Shown here: piece by piece, positions 23,377 through 33,826 of the stretch
Numbering within the stretch: the stretch's first letter is position 1
How the letters are laid out: each line of letters begins with the position of its first letter
Assembly: GCA_007449985.2 (NCBI GenBank)
Contig: VIIQ02000761.1
Location: forward strand, 62,001-126,000
Length of the DNA: 64,000 nucleotides
Origin: Desmodesmus armatus
Lineage: Eukaryota > Chlorophyta > Chlorophyceae > Sphaeropleales > Scenedesmaceae
Direction of reading: 5' to 3'
The notes under the pieces: generated by a model
Told to the model about the DNA's origin: nothing
The model's database searches: none
The model's input: the letters and a program-made list of their open reading frames with translations, nothing else
Program-made: the position numbers and the translations under genes

Positions 23377-23593
23377 GCAGTGGGTGTAGACACAGGGAGT
23401 GTGACGGGCCTCCGCTAGCAGTGTGTGTGTAGGACAGTGCTCTACCAAGAGAGTTCATGAAGGGCATGTCCGTGTGCGGGTGTGTGCTACAAGCACCCTA
23501 AGGCTTTCTGGAGTATGGTCACCGCACAACGCTGCTGTGAGCAGTGGGGGTGTTTGACGGGCATCCGCCAGCAGTGTGTGTGTGTGTGTGTGT

Positions 23594-23664
<71 letters not shown>

Positions 23665-26327
23665 AGCAGAGAGAATACAGATGTATCTAGCATGTAGGCA
23701 ACGTGTGTTTGCAGAGGAGAGTACCCTACTAAGGATTCGAAGAGCATGTGCGTGTGCGGGTGTGCCGCTTTGCCAAGGGACGTGTAGGGCACAGGGATTG
23801 CTGCTTGCCCTGGTGGTTCTGTTGCAGTCCGCAACTGCGGCTGAGGCTGTGTGCAAGCCGCAACTGCGGCTGAGGCTGTGTGCAGGGCGCATGGCATTTA
23901 CAATGTACATATGTTAGGCAGGCGGTGTTACGGTGCCAGATGTGAGGTCCTCTGGGACGTGGGCTATGTAGGATGCAGCAGCAGTCGTCAGGGGTGGGCG
24001 GGGCCAGTCCGAGCTGGTTCTGTAGGGTCAGGTGGAGGTTGGGCATGGGTGGCAGTGGTGTTGGCCGCGTTGTCTCTGCTGGCATGCGCATTTCATCACA
24101 TCGGGAGCAACTTGCTGCCTTTGTTGTGTGATGGCATGCTCATTTCATTACATTGGGAGCAACTTGCTGCCTTTGTTGTGTGTCAGAGGCTTGTGTAGTG
24201 TACAGAGCAGGTCCTCATGGGGTTAGTTGAAGAATGACGAGCAGATCAGAATGTGATCATAGCATACCAGCAGCAGTACATGATAGCTGGCTCTTGTTTT
24301 TGGGATGCACCGCCACATGCTCATTGGATGTGCCAACCCCACTTCAACATGGCAGGCGTGTATGTTTTGAGTGAGATGTGTGGTGACACACAGAATCTCT
24401 ATGTGATTGAGGGCACTTCATGGGTGCAACTGCACCCAGCTGTGCCCTGTGCATCCCTCGGCAACAGTTCTGGCAGTTGTGGTGGTGGCTGTGGGTGCAA
24501 GTTGACACCTCTCCAGCTTGTTTTTGGCAACTGGGGTGTGCCCATGCAGGCCCGCAGGGGGTGGAGGATGGGTGCATGGGTGGGCGGGAACCAATCAGAT
24601 GCCAGTTGTGTTGTGCTGGTGGCGTAGGGATGTGATGTGATCCACGTACTTTCTTTGTTGCCCAGTTGCCCAGTTGCTGTGGTTGCGCTGATACCTCTGG
24701 CACTTGCCTGAGGCTTGAATCTCCTTTCTGCTTTCTGCAACAGTTGCTTCTTTTCCTGCTCAGTCTTTTGACCTCTTTTTCCGGGGCAGTACACACTCAG
24801 ATGCCCCTGCAATATGCATGTGCAGCCGTCAGCAGTTGGCCAGCTATAATTTGTTGCACCAGAGGGCTTGATTGCAGCCCATGTCTTCTCTGTTCTGGCA
24901 TGTGCTCTGTTCTCTTTCCTCATACGGCAGCAATTGTGCCAGCAGGCTGTGTTGCAGGTGCAGGAAGTTGCATTTCGTTGTGTGGCAGTCTCATCTTATG
25001 TGGTGATCCACCCTTGGACGGCAGTGAGAAATGTCCTCAATCATTGGGTTGCTCAGTTGTCGAAGAATGCGCTTGTACATGATCTGTGCTGGTGTGTGCG
25101 TGGCAAGCTGACACATCGGCAGTGCGATTGTGCAGCACGCATGTTGGAAGATGCAGAAAGCATTGCTTGATATGGAGGGCATCGTGCCTACTCAGTGAAT
25201 CTGGAAGTCAGGTCGCAGGACATAGTGCCACATGTTCTGCAGGGCAGGCAGAGCACAACTTGTGCTGATGCCCTGCAGCGGCAGCACTGCACAGGGCCTG
25301 AGGGCTAGGCAACTTGGCTAGCGGTTGAGGCTCTGCGCACCGCAGAGGTTGGTGCTGTGCGGTGATCGGATGGGAGGTGTGTTGACACACGACTTGTGTG
25401 TGAGAGTGGTTGCAACTTGGCAGCTGGAGGGGTGCGAGGGGTGCGAGGACAGGCACATGCTGCTTGTGCCTGCACAGGAAGACAGACACAGGTGGTTCTG
25501 ATGGTTCTTGGCCTGAGATGAGTACTGTAACACTGGTGTAGGTTCGTTTCCTTCTGTAAACGTGCGGTTTGCCACAATCTGCAGGCCTCTCAGAGCCTGG
25601 CAAATGTGTCTGCAGCAGCAAGCAAGCAACTTTGAATTTCAAACCTTCTTGTTGGTGTCGATATGCCCCACCCCCAGCATGCACAGCCTGCAGACTGTTC
25701 ATGTACTCATCAGTGTGAATGTCGCCCAGCCACCAGCCTGGGTAACCCCAGCAAGCAAGTGCGACCGCCAGCACAACACGCCACTGTACCCAGCCCCACC
25801 CCCAGTGACTGTACAGCTTGAAGCACCCACTGGTCATCATGCCGGGATGCAGCATGCAGGTGGCTTTGGTGCAGGAGCAAGCGAGGATGGTAGGGTACCT
25901 TGGTTGGAAGGAGCGAGGGCGAGCAGGCGGGTTTAGAGCAGCACAACTGCTAGCAGTTGTTGACATAATAATCGTTCCGGCACCACGGGTGAGATAGACC
26001 AGCATTTGCAACGTCGCTTGACTGTGACGCTGCTGGATACGCAAAGTGGCTCGTAAGTTGGCTAATCTCCCCCTCTGCTTGCTGTGGACCGCAGTAACTA
26101 CGGACCGCATTTTCAGCAGGTTGGGCAAAACCTGTACGTGCACGGTCTATCAGAACCTTCTGGGCCTGGTTGAGGTATGTGGTGCAGGGGCTGCCCAGCT
26201 GACACGTGGCTGCCTGTTTCAAGTGCTGCTGTTGCATCGCAACTGCACTGCTGCTCCCACGTGGGGTCAGGTACTCAGGCGGTCTCCAAGCCACCTACAA
26301 ATATTAACATTGCACTACGCAGGTCCG
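23377..26327. other. Intergenic region with simple and tandem repeats
   Basis: A partial copy of the expansin last exon lies at 23493-23550. Other repeats: 29-bp pair at 23826-23885 and 48-bp pair at 24085-24185. Minus-strand ORF 25208-26143 (311 codons) has no recognisable domain and Cys/Pro/His-rich low-quality composition, so I do not call it a gene. The 5' UTR of the LRR gene ends here. Confidence 0.5.
23573..23662. repeat. TG/CA dinucleotide microsatellite
   Basis: About 45 TG units with one TGG interruption near 23595, after the partial exon copy. Confidence 0.95.
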
Positions 26328-29120
26328 ATGACAGGCCCAGAGCAGCTACCAGCAGCAGTCCTGGCGCATGTGCTGCAGTATGTGCCACTCAGGCTGCGAC
26401 TGCACACCTGTGCCCTGGTCTCCCAGCAGTGGGCTACAGCAGCAGCACTGGCGACCGTTGACCCGGAGACGAGATCGCTCTCTGACAGCAGTACAGCATC
26501 CCTCCAGCACTGGCTATGCCTGCACGGCCAGCACATACAGTCCCTCAGGGCTGTCGCAGTCCCACAGGGCACCTCCCCAGCGCCCCGGCCTTTCCTGCAG
26601 CTGCCATCCTGCAGCATGCAGCAGCTAACAAGCCTCGACCTTTCAGGGCTTACGTTGGAGCTCAGGCCAGCACGCAGCCCGGCAGACCCCATGCCAGCAC
26701 TGGACAAGCTGCCGCGTCTTTCGGAGCTGCTGCTGCAGGGCTGCCTGTTCAGCTGCCAGGAAGCCGCGCTGTTGCTGCTGCGGTGGCCGCTGTCTGGTAT
26801 CACACGCCTCGTCCTGCAGGTGAGTGCCCTTTGATTGTATCAGTACATTACAGTACAGTAACTGGGGTAATTGGGGCTTTGTTTGTATCAGTATAGTACA
26901 GTGCAGCAATTGGGGACAGAGTCCCAACCTCGGCACTAGCCAGCGAGTCCCTTGCTCGCTAGTACATTACAGTGCAGTAATTGGGGGGGGGGGGGAGTCC
27001 CAACCTCAGCACTAGCCAGCGAGCCAGGGGCTCATCGTGATATCTACTAGATACCCTGGCTCCCCAGGGGTTGCACTGCATTGCCATGCCAAGATCTGTC
27101 CTTGTGACTGGCAGTGTAGCTTTTGTCAGTCCTTGGGGCTGACAGTAGCTACACTGCCAGTCACAAGGACAGACCTTGGCATGGCATTGCAGTGCAACCC
27201 CTTCGCTGCCAGGGTATACAAGACTATCGTAGCTGTATTGGAGCCGCATTGTGTCTGCAGCTGCTGCATGGATACCTACCAAGTCCTGACTGCATGCTCA
27301 AAGGGCTCCAGCAGCGTACCCACAGTAGATACTGTCACCCCGTCTGTAGAAAAAATCGGCATGAAGACTGACTGCACACGTTAGAGAGCAAGGTTGTTTT
27401 GTAATGAGCGTATGCATCTATGGGGCCGCCATCCAAATGAAGTGCCCCTCTGTGGATACCTTGACAGCGTCACTCTTGTATCACAATACCTGCAGCAGCA
27501 CCAACACCGTCTGTGTCAGGCAGCATGCACTTGAGCGCACCGAACGGCGGTTCATTCAACTTGCGGAGCACACAATCACATGATGCACCATCTGATCCTG
27601 CAAGTCCTAAATCTACATCAGCACGCCTATCAGATGTTGCTTCAGCGGCTCTACAATGCCGTGCATCCTGTAAGATGTTCTGTGCACAGCATAGCATGGC
27701 ATGGTCAGCTATCTAATGCTCAGTCACCAAAACACTTACGGCGCTGATGTGGACCCTGCTTCCCGCCTTTTTCCCTGCACAGGATGTGGGCATGGCCGAT
27801 GCAGGGGGCAGGACAGATGCCGATGCAGGCGCAGCAGTACCTGCAGGCAGCATAGGACTGGAGCTTGGACGCCTTTTTGGCCTGATGATCCTTCTATTCG
27901 GCCAGATGCCTCGCCTTTCAGACCTGCAGCTCACGGGAAGGGGCCTAGTGAACGACGTGTTTGTGTCGCTGCTCGCGGACCGGCCGCACCTATCGAGCCT
28001 CACCCGGCTGGTTCTGGCGGATCAGCCGGACTCCTATACACTCTCACGGACGCCTTTTGGGGATAGGATCGTGGACCTCTTGCTGATCCTGCCGCCGTTG
28101 CAGTCGCTCAAGCTGGCTGGCCTGCGAGGCTTGGCAACGAACACCCTGCAGGTCAGTACTGCTGCTGTTGCTGTCACTATTACTGTTACTACGCTGTCGC
28201 TGTTACATTTGCATGGCCCATCCTGAGGATAGCTCAACGCTCCGCAGGGAGCCGACAACTGCAAACCTCACAATGTGCCTGTTTTGTAGTTGACGCATCT
28301 GAGTAAGACATCTGGCATGCGTTGGTGCATGTCGTAGGCACAACGTTGGTACAAGGCACAGTACAGCAGCATGACAATGTGTTGTAGAGGCACTACTGTC
28401 ACTGCAAGCGCGCACCACTCTGTGTTCTCTAAAGGTCATTGTCTGTCCCTTACCGTATTACCCCACCCCGCACTGCTGTCCCACCGTGCAGCACCTACCC
28501 ACCTCGCTGACAGCGCTGTCCCTAGAGCGCATTGGCTTTGACGACGACCCCTGGGGAGGGTTCAGCAGGTTTGTCATGCAGCAGGAACTGATTGCACCCC
28601 TGCCGCGGCTGCTGAGGCTGTCACTAGTGGGGGCCGACGTGAATGCTGCCCTCCTTGCCAGCCTAACCCAACTGGAGCACCTGGTTCTTCGGGAGTGTCG
28701 AGTCAGCCTGGTTGCAAACGGGGGCATTGAACTGGCGGCAATCATGGCAGCAGGGGAGGCTGTGCTGGCGGCAGCTGCGGCTGCAGCAGTAGCAGGGGCG
28801 GGGGTGAATGCAGTAGCAGCAGGGGCAGGCAACGCCGCAGGGGCGGGGTTGAATGCAGCAGCAGTGGTACCTGCCGCAGCAGGGGCCGGGGCAGGAGCAG
28901 GGGCAGCAGGAGTAGGGGCAGGACCAGCAGGAGCAGGGGCAGCTGCTGGAGCAGCAGGGGCAGGGGCAGCAGCGGCTGCCGCGGCAGCAGGCGAAGATGT
29001 CGCAGCAGATGCTGCTGCTGCACCAGCACCTGCCCAAGTGCAAGTAGGTGCTCCAGCAGGCGCTGCTGCAGGTGGAGATCTTGCTGCTGCTGCTGTTGCA
29101 GGCGCCGGCGCCGGCGCAAA

Positions 29121-29167
<47 letters not shown>

Positions 29168-31885
29168 GAGGAGGGCTTGGTGAACCATCCGACCTCATGT
29201 CAGTGCTGCAGCGCCTGACTCACCTGACACATCTCAGCTTACACAGCATCGACCATGACAGCTTCTATGGCAGTGAGGAGGGAGCCTACGACCCAGGGCG
29301 GCTGTGTGCCCTGACAGCATCCAGCATGCTGGTTGCCCTGCACGTAACAGAGGGGCAGGGAACATCCTTCCCTTTCAAGCCACAAGCCCTCCAAAGGTGC
29401 GGTAACGGGTTCGCCTGTGCTGAGTTGTGGTGTTTGCCCAATGCATGTGTTGGGCTTCAGATGAGCACCCAGGTTTGTGTGTTTACAACAGAAGAAATGG
29501 TTGCGGTGAATTGGAGATCTGTGAGGGTTTCAACGTGTTCTGGGTGTGGTGTGTTTGGTGCACACAATAGCAGGGCAGGGCGCATGCTTCCCTTTCAAGC
29601 CACAGGTCTGTAAAAATGCAGAAGTGGGGTATGTGGGTACTGGGTTTTGACTGTGTTGTGTTGTGGTGTTTGTCCAATGGCCCTTGTTCGGATCCATGAT
29701 GGGCACCCAGGCTTGGGTGTATCCATTGATAGCAGCAGCAGCAGCAGTAGTATCGAGATCATGAGATGGCATGTTTATAGTGTTGGTAGGGTGCGTGTAT
29801 CCCAAACACCTTTCCCTGCTCTTGCCACCCTGACATCTTGTACACGCTATCTACCCGCTGACGATCCCACAAAACCCTTTTCTTCTCCGACTGCAGGGTG
29901 TTCCCGCCAGGCAGCCGCCTGCCCTGGCTGACCGAGGTTGTTTTCAACAACACCCACGCAGCCACCCTCGACGCCCTCGACCAACTCGACCCCTGCATGA
30001 ACACAGGCGACCTCACAGCCGTGATCACCGCATGCCGCGACCTGCGCTGCCTTGGCGTTGTGAACGCGCTCGAGCCCGGGACCGACCTCGACCCGCTGCT
30101 GCAGCTGCCGGCGTGCTGTGCTGAGCTGCACGTGGGTGGCAGGGCTTTTGAAGGACCGCAGGCTGCTGATGTTGTGAGACAGCTGACTCAGCTTACGCGG
30201 CTGCACTGGCTGTGCTGTCCTGGTCTCACGGATGAGTCATTGGATGACCTAACAGAGCTGCGGGGACTGCAGGTGATGACTAATAGTGCCATTGCAGTGG
30301 TTTGTAATCGTCATCACAGAAGCCTGTTGGATATGTGTGCAGCCCTCAATGCAGCAAAACTGGGCCACGGTCACACCCCATTGATGTAAGCGCGGGTTCC
30401 TCCTGAGTTCGCCTTTGCGTCATAATATCAGTGGCTGTTTGGCACAAGCCCATCAAGCTTTGTTGGAAATTTTTACCTTACATCGGAAGTAACATGTGTT
30501 TTGTGTGTTCTGTGTGTTTGCATGCAGCTGCTGGTGCTTGGCGGGACCATGTTTGGGCAGGGGCTGACTGCTGCCATGGCCCCAGGCTGGCCAGATCCAC
30601 CCGCCGGCAAGTATTTATTCGTGAAGGATAGTGGAGAGGTGCGTTGCTGTCAGGGAGTCACTCTGCGATGCAGCTGCGTACATACGTGTGGCACTCCGTT
30701 TTACCGTCAGGAGTGGGTGCAGGCAGATGGGCACTTTGCTTTGCTCGGGCAGTGGTGGATCGGTGGGCGCGTTTGTTGGATGCTTGGGTGGGTGGTTTGT
30801 GCTGTCACATGACGCATTTGCATACATAAATGCGCTCGTGTCCCATCCTGAAGCACATTGGAACTTATGTTGACCGAATAGCGTTACCACAGAGCATCAG
30901 CTAGTTGGGGGGGGGGGGGGGGGGGGGAGTGGGGCGCCTCAGCCACTCCGTCCGTCTGAGCCTACAGGTGCCTGTGCGCCCTGCCTCGGTGCAGTGTGTG
31001 GCCTTCGTGGCTTGTGTGGCATGGATGGCGCCCTTTTCCTGAGGCTCTGGCTGTCACTGTTGTTGGCCCTGCATACACACGCTGTCACTTTGTCACTCGC
31101 TCATGCTGCCGCAATGCGCATCGGCTCTTCGTTGCTGCTCCTGCCACCCCATCCACCCCCACCCACACCACCCACACCACCCACACCACCATAACCCCGC
31201 AGCATCCTGACTCAATGAGTGTCCCTTCTTGTGCCCTGCGTGACGCAACGTGATTGTAGAGCCTGTGTTACAGAGGACCAGATGTGCTATAGCTGTAGTC
31301 CTCAAGCACGTATGTGATGAGCTGTCCTCAACGGATGCGTGACCGATGGGAGACATTCTACGGCGCTAGGATACAAGGGGGTGTATCCGTGTCTTTCTTT
31401 CATTCTTTCCTGCCACCCCGTGCGCCCCCACCCCCACCCACCCTTAGACATAGCCCTACAGCATCCCAGCTGAACCAATCTTCCACCTCTACAACCTCCT
31501 CCGTCTTTTTTTTCCTTCTTTCTAATATTATATTATTATTGTTATTATTTTATTTATTTGATTTGATTTTTATTTTTGATTTTTTATTTTTCTTCTTCTC
31601 CGTCTTATGCCTTCCTTGATGCTGTTGCAGAGCCCTGAGGGACCGGATGTGTGGCAGCAGCTGCACAGGATGTGTGGCAGGAGCCCCAGCATTGCCCAGC
31701 GTAGGCGCAGAGAGGCAGCACTCACGCAGCAACTGGAGGAGCTACGCCAGCAGAATAGTCAGCAGGCAGCGCTGGTGTTGCAGTTGGAGGCCGGCTTGGT
31801 TGAGCTGCGGGAACAGAAACGGCAGCTGCAACAGACACTGGATGCGTCCAAGCGGGCGGCGGGGCCGACTGCTGATGGGGGTTAG
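26328..31885 (+). CDS. F-box-like leucine-rich repeat protein with Ala/Gly insert and coiled-coil tail
   Basis: Six exons (26328-26819, 27783-28151, 28492-29396, 29897-30272, 30528-30638, 31631-31885) join in phase to 835 residues. Residues 5-45 (EQLPAAVLAHVLQYVPL, then ALVSQQWATAA) resemble an F-box, which would link a target to an SCF ubiquitin ligase. LRR strands follow: LTSLDLSGLTLEL, LSELLLQGC, LSDLQLTGRGL, LKLAGLRGL, LTALSLERIGF, LEHLVLREC, LTHLSLHSI and LTRLHWLCC. Residues about 371-514 are an Ala/Gly/Val-rich insert inside the LRR array. The last exon encodes a Gln/Leu-rich coiled coil (QQLEELRQQNSQQAALVLQL). Substrate unknown. The F-box part is weaker than the LRR call. The ATG at 26328 is the first good Met, though the frame is open further upstream. 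Confidence 0.82.
26845..27050 (+). mobile_element. Dispersed CTGTAC-flanked repeat, copies in LRR intron 1
   Basis: Three serial pieces start with ACAGTACAGTAA-like runs and continue into GGGGACAGAGTCCCAACCTCGGCACTAGCCAGCGAG. Further copies occur at 33184-33305, 33690-33815 and, inverted, 48107-48240. No protein is encoded. Confidence 0.75.
27051..27217. mobile_element. 167-bp foldback MITE in LRR intron 1
   Basis: Near-perfect inverted arms of about 70 bases begin ATACCCTGGC at the left end and finish GCCAGGGTAT at the right, with a 20-base loop around 27120-27140. It sits inside or beside the dispersed repeat. Confidence 0.88.
27360..27480 (+). repeat. Dispersed repeat shared with 41125-41250
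   Basis: GACTGACTGCACA, TTTTGTAATGA, CATCTATGGGGCC and CAAATGAAGTGCC occur in the same order and spacing in both places. Probably a transposon fragment; type unknown. Confidence 0.7.
31495..31610 (+). other. AT-rich pyrimidine tract before the last LRR exon
   Basis: About 110 bases are mostly T with ATT/TTA steps, in contrast to the GC-rich surroundings. It precedes the 31631 acceptor and may act as a long polypyrimidine tract, or be a young insertion tail. Confidence 0.6.
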
Positions 31886-33183
31886 GTGGTGGTGGGTGTG
31901 GGTGGTTGTTTACAAGGGCTCACTGCTTTATTGGAGATCAGGTTTGCACAAGTCTGCAGCAAGAAGGATGGTGTGGCTGTTACTTGATATGAGCTGTCTT
32001 GATTTCGTATGCTGTGCTGCACTGACGCAAGCTGAGCTTGAGAAAACGGCTGGGAGGTGCAGGTTCGTTGACGCGGGTCTGCAGTCACTCTCTTGCACAG
32101 CATCGTCCAAACAGTTGGCTGCCAGCCACTGGTAACTGTTATTGATGAAGCAGAGGGGCTGGTTGTACGTGTGTCGTCGAGGAGTCACTGGTGGTCAACT
32201 TGATGATGGCTGCAACGGGCGGTGGCAGCAATGTTTGTTCACGCTCAGGCATCCAAGTGAGGTGCAGCAAGTAGAACATGCATCTCATGGACCAACACAG
32301 TCAGGCCCATATCACTCAGCCACATTTCTTACACTCCAGGTAGCGCATGATGCAAGCTGATGTTGCTGGCTCTTTTGCAGCAGCTTGCGGTACAGCTAGT
32401 ATGGCGCAGTTGCCACACCAGACACCTCCACCAACTGCCAGTTTGATGCAGTGCATCCAAAGCCATCCGAGACCCAGGGGTATAGCTCGGCAGCAAATCC
32501 TCATGAGGAAGTGTGGTGCGCAACCGCGTGGGCATGGCACCTTCTGATTGAACTCATGACAATACTTACGAGCTTCGCAGAACTGTGCCACCTGTTTGCA
32601 CTGATAACAAACACACCCCAGGTGGAGGCGCCCGACACAAGTAGAGCCAGTCAACAATGTGCGGGACACCAGTTGGGGGGTGCTGTACTGCTGCCACCTT
32701 GACCTCACGACACCCCAGAGATGACCGCAACCATGCGCATGCTGTTGCGTTTGCTGGCTGGGTTGGCCCGGCTCATGCGCAAGCCGTGTTGAACACAAGT
32801 ATCATGCCAGTCAACTGTCAGACAGCCGTCGCGAGCACCTTTCACAGCAGTGAAAACAGGCACCAGACTACTAGAAAGTTCCAAAGTACCACTGGAAGTT
32901 GCAACACACAAGAGTGCTTACAACAGTAGTAACTGTCATGTCGAGCCTCAGTATCAAGCTGTGCTGCAGCACGAACAACCAGTCTCCCTCCGTCCCTATT
33001 TTCGAGGGCCATGTATACATCAGGTGTACCCATGTTCCCTACCATGGCCATGTATGTCACAGCATTCACGGAGTCCACATTGCCCCTACCAACCAGTCTC
33101 CCTCCAAGTTGCCCCTACCAAAACCAACTCCCGCTCAACATCGGGCAATACACCCCGGTGTTACTGGCTGCATCCCAGCAGCA

Positions 33184-33305
33184 CTTCAGTACAGTACAGT
33201 ACAGTAATTGTGGGTGGGGAGTCCCCCCCAATATCGTCACTAGCCAGCAAGCCAAGGGCTCATGAGGGTACCCCGAAGGGCCTTCAACTTGTCGTGCCCC
33301 AGTCA
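33184..33305 (+). mobile_element. Dispersed CTGTAC-flanked repeat copy
   Basis: CAGTACAGTACAGTACAGTAA is followed by GGGGAGTCCCC, ACTAGCCAGCAAGCC, GGCTCATGAGGGT and GGGCCTTCAACTTGTCGT. Same order as at 33690-33815 and, inverted, 48107-48240. Confidence 0.8.
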
Positions 33306-33689
33306 AAAAGCCTAGTGTTGATGCAAGGGCTCCTTGTTGCAGCGCCGAGCTGCACCATGCAAGCATGCAAGGGGCATCCCTCTCTGCCCATCACAAAATT
33401 TCCCACACGCAACGCACAGCTTACCAACAGCACAGCGTCAGAGCAAGACAGCTGCAATAGCACCACACATGTATTGTTCAGCCATAGGCTTTTTGGCCTA
33501 AGAGCTTGGCAGATTGCCTGCCATGCACTGCACACACAAAGTTCACGCATTTTCACATCCGCACACAGACACACCAACACCACGAAAGCCACACAACCGT
33601 CCACTCAATCATAGCGCTTTTGTGCGTGTACCCCTGTGCGCTTATCCAGTAACTTGGGCAGAGCGCTTTTGTGCGCGCCCCCCTATGCG

Positions 33690-33815
33690 CTTATCCAGTA
33701 CAGTACATTAATTTGGGGACAGACTCCCGACCTCGGCAATAGCCAGCGAGCCACTGGGCTCATGAGGGTGCCCAGAGGGCCTTCAGCTTGTCTTACCCCG
33801 TCTCTCAGTTCAGGT
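33690..33815 (+). mobile_element. Dispersed CTGTAC-flanked repeat copy, next to the NIDO gene end
   Basis: Another copy, ending with GGGCCTTCAGCTTGTCTTACCCC about ten bases before the NIDO gene stop codon side. Confidence 0.8.
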
Positions 33816-33826
33816 GTGGGGGATAT

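Larger units (their letters stand above)
31886..33826. other. Intergenic region, mostly repeats; Cys-rich minus ORF at 32317-32798
   Basis: The minus frame 32317-32798 has clustered Cys (CKQVAQFCEARKYC, PCPRGCAPHFL) and might be an exon of an unrecognised secreted protein or lie downstream of the NIDO gene. No firm gene otherwise. Confidence 0.3.

Noticed and set aside
25208..26143. 311-codon minus-strand ORF
   Set aside because: No domain, odd Cys/His/Pro composition, no splice support; likely chance in TG/CA-rich DNA. Kept only as a remark.
28458..29198. Minus-strand Ala/Pro-rich ORF of 246 codons
   Set aside because: Antisense shadow of the Ala/Gly-coding part of the LRR gene.
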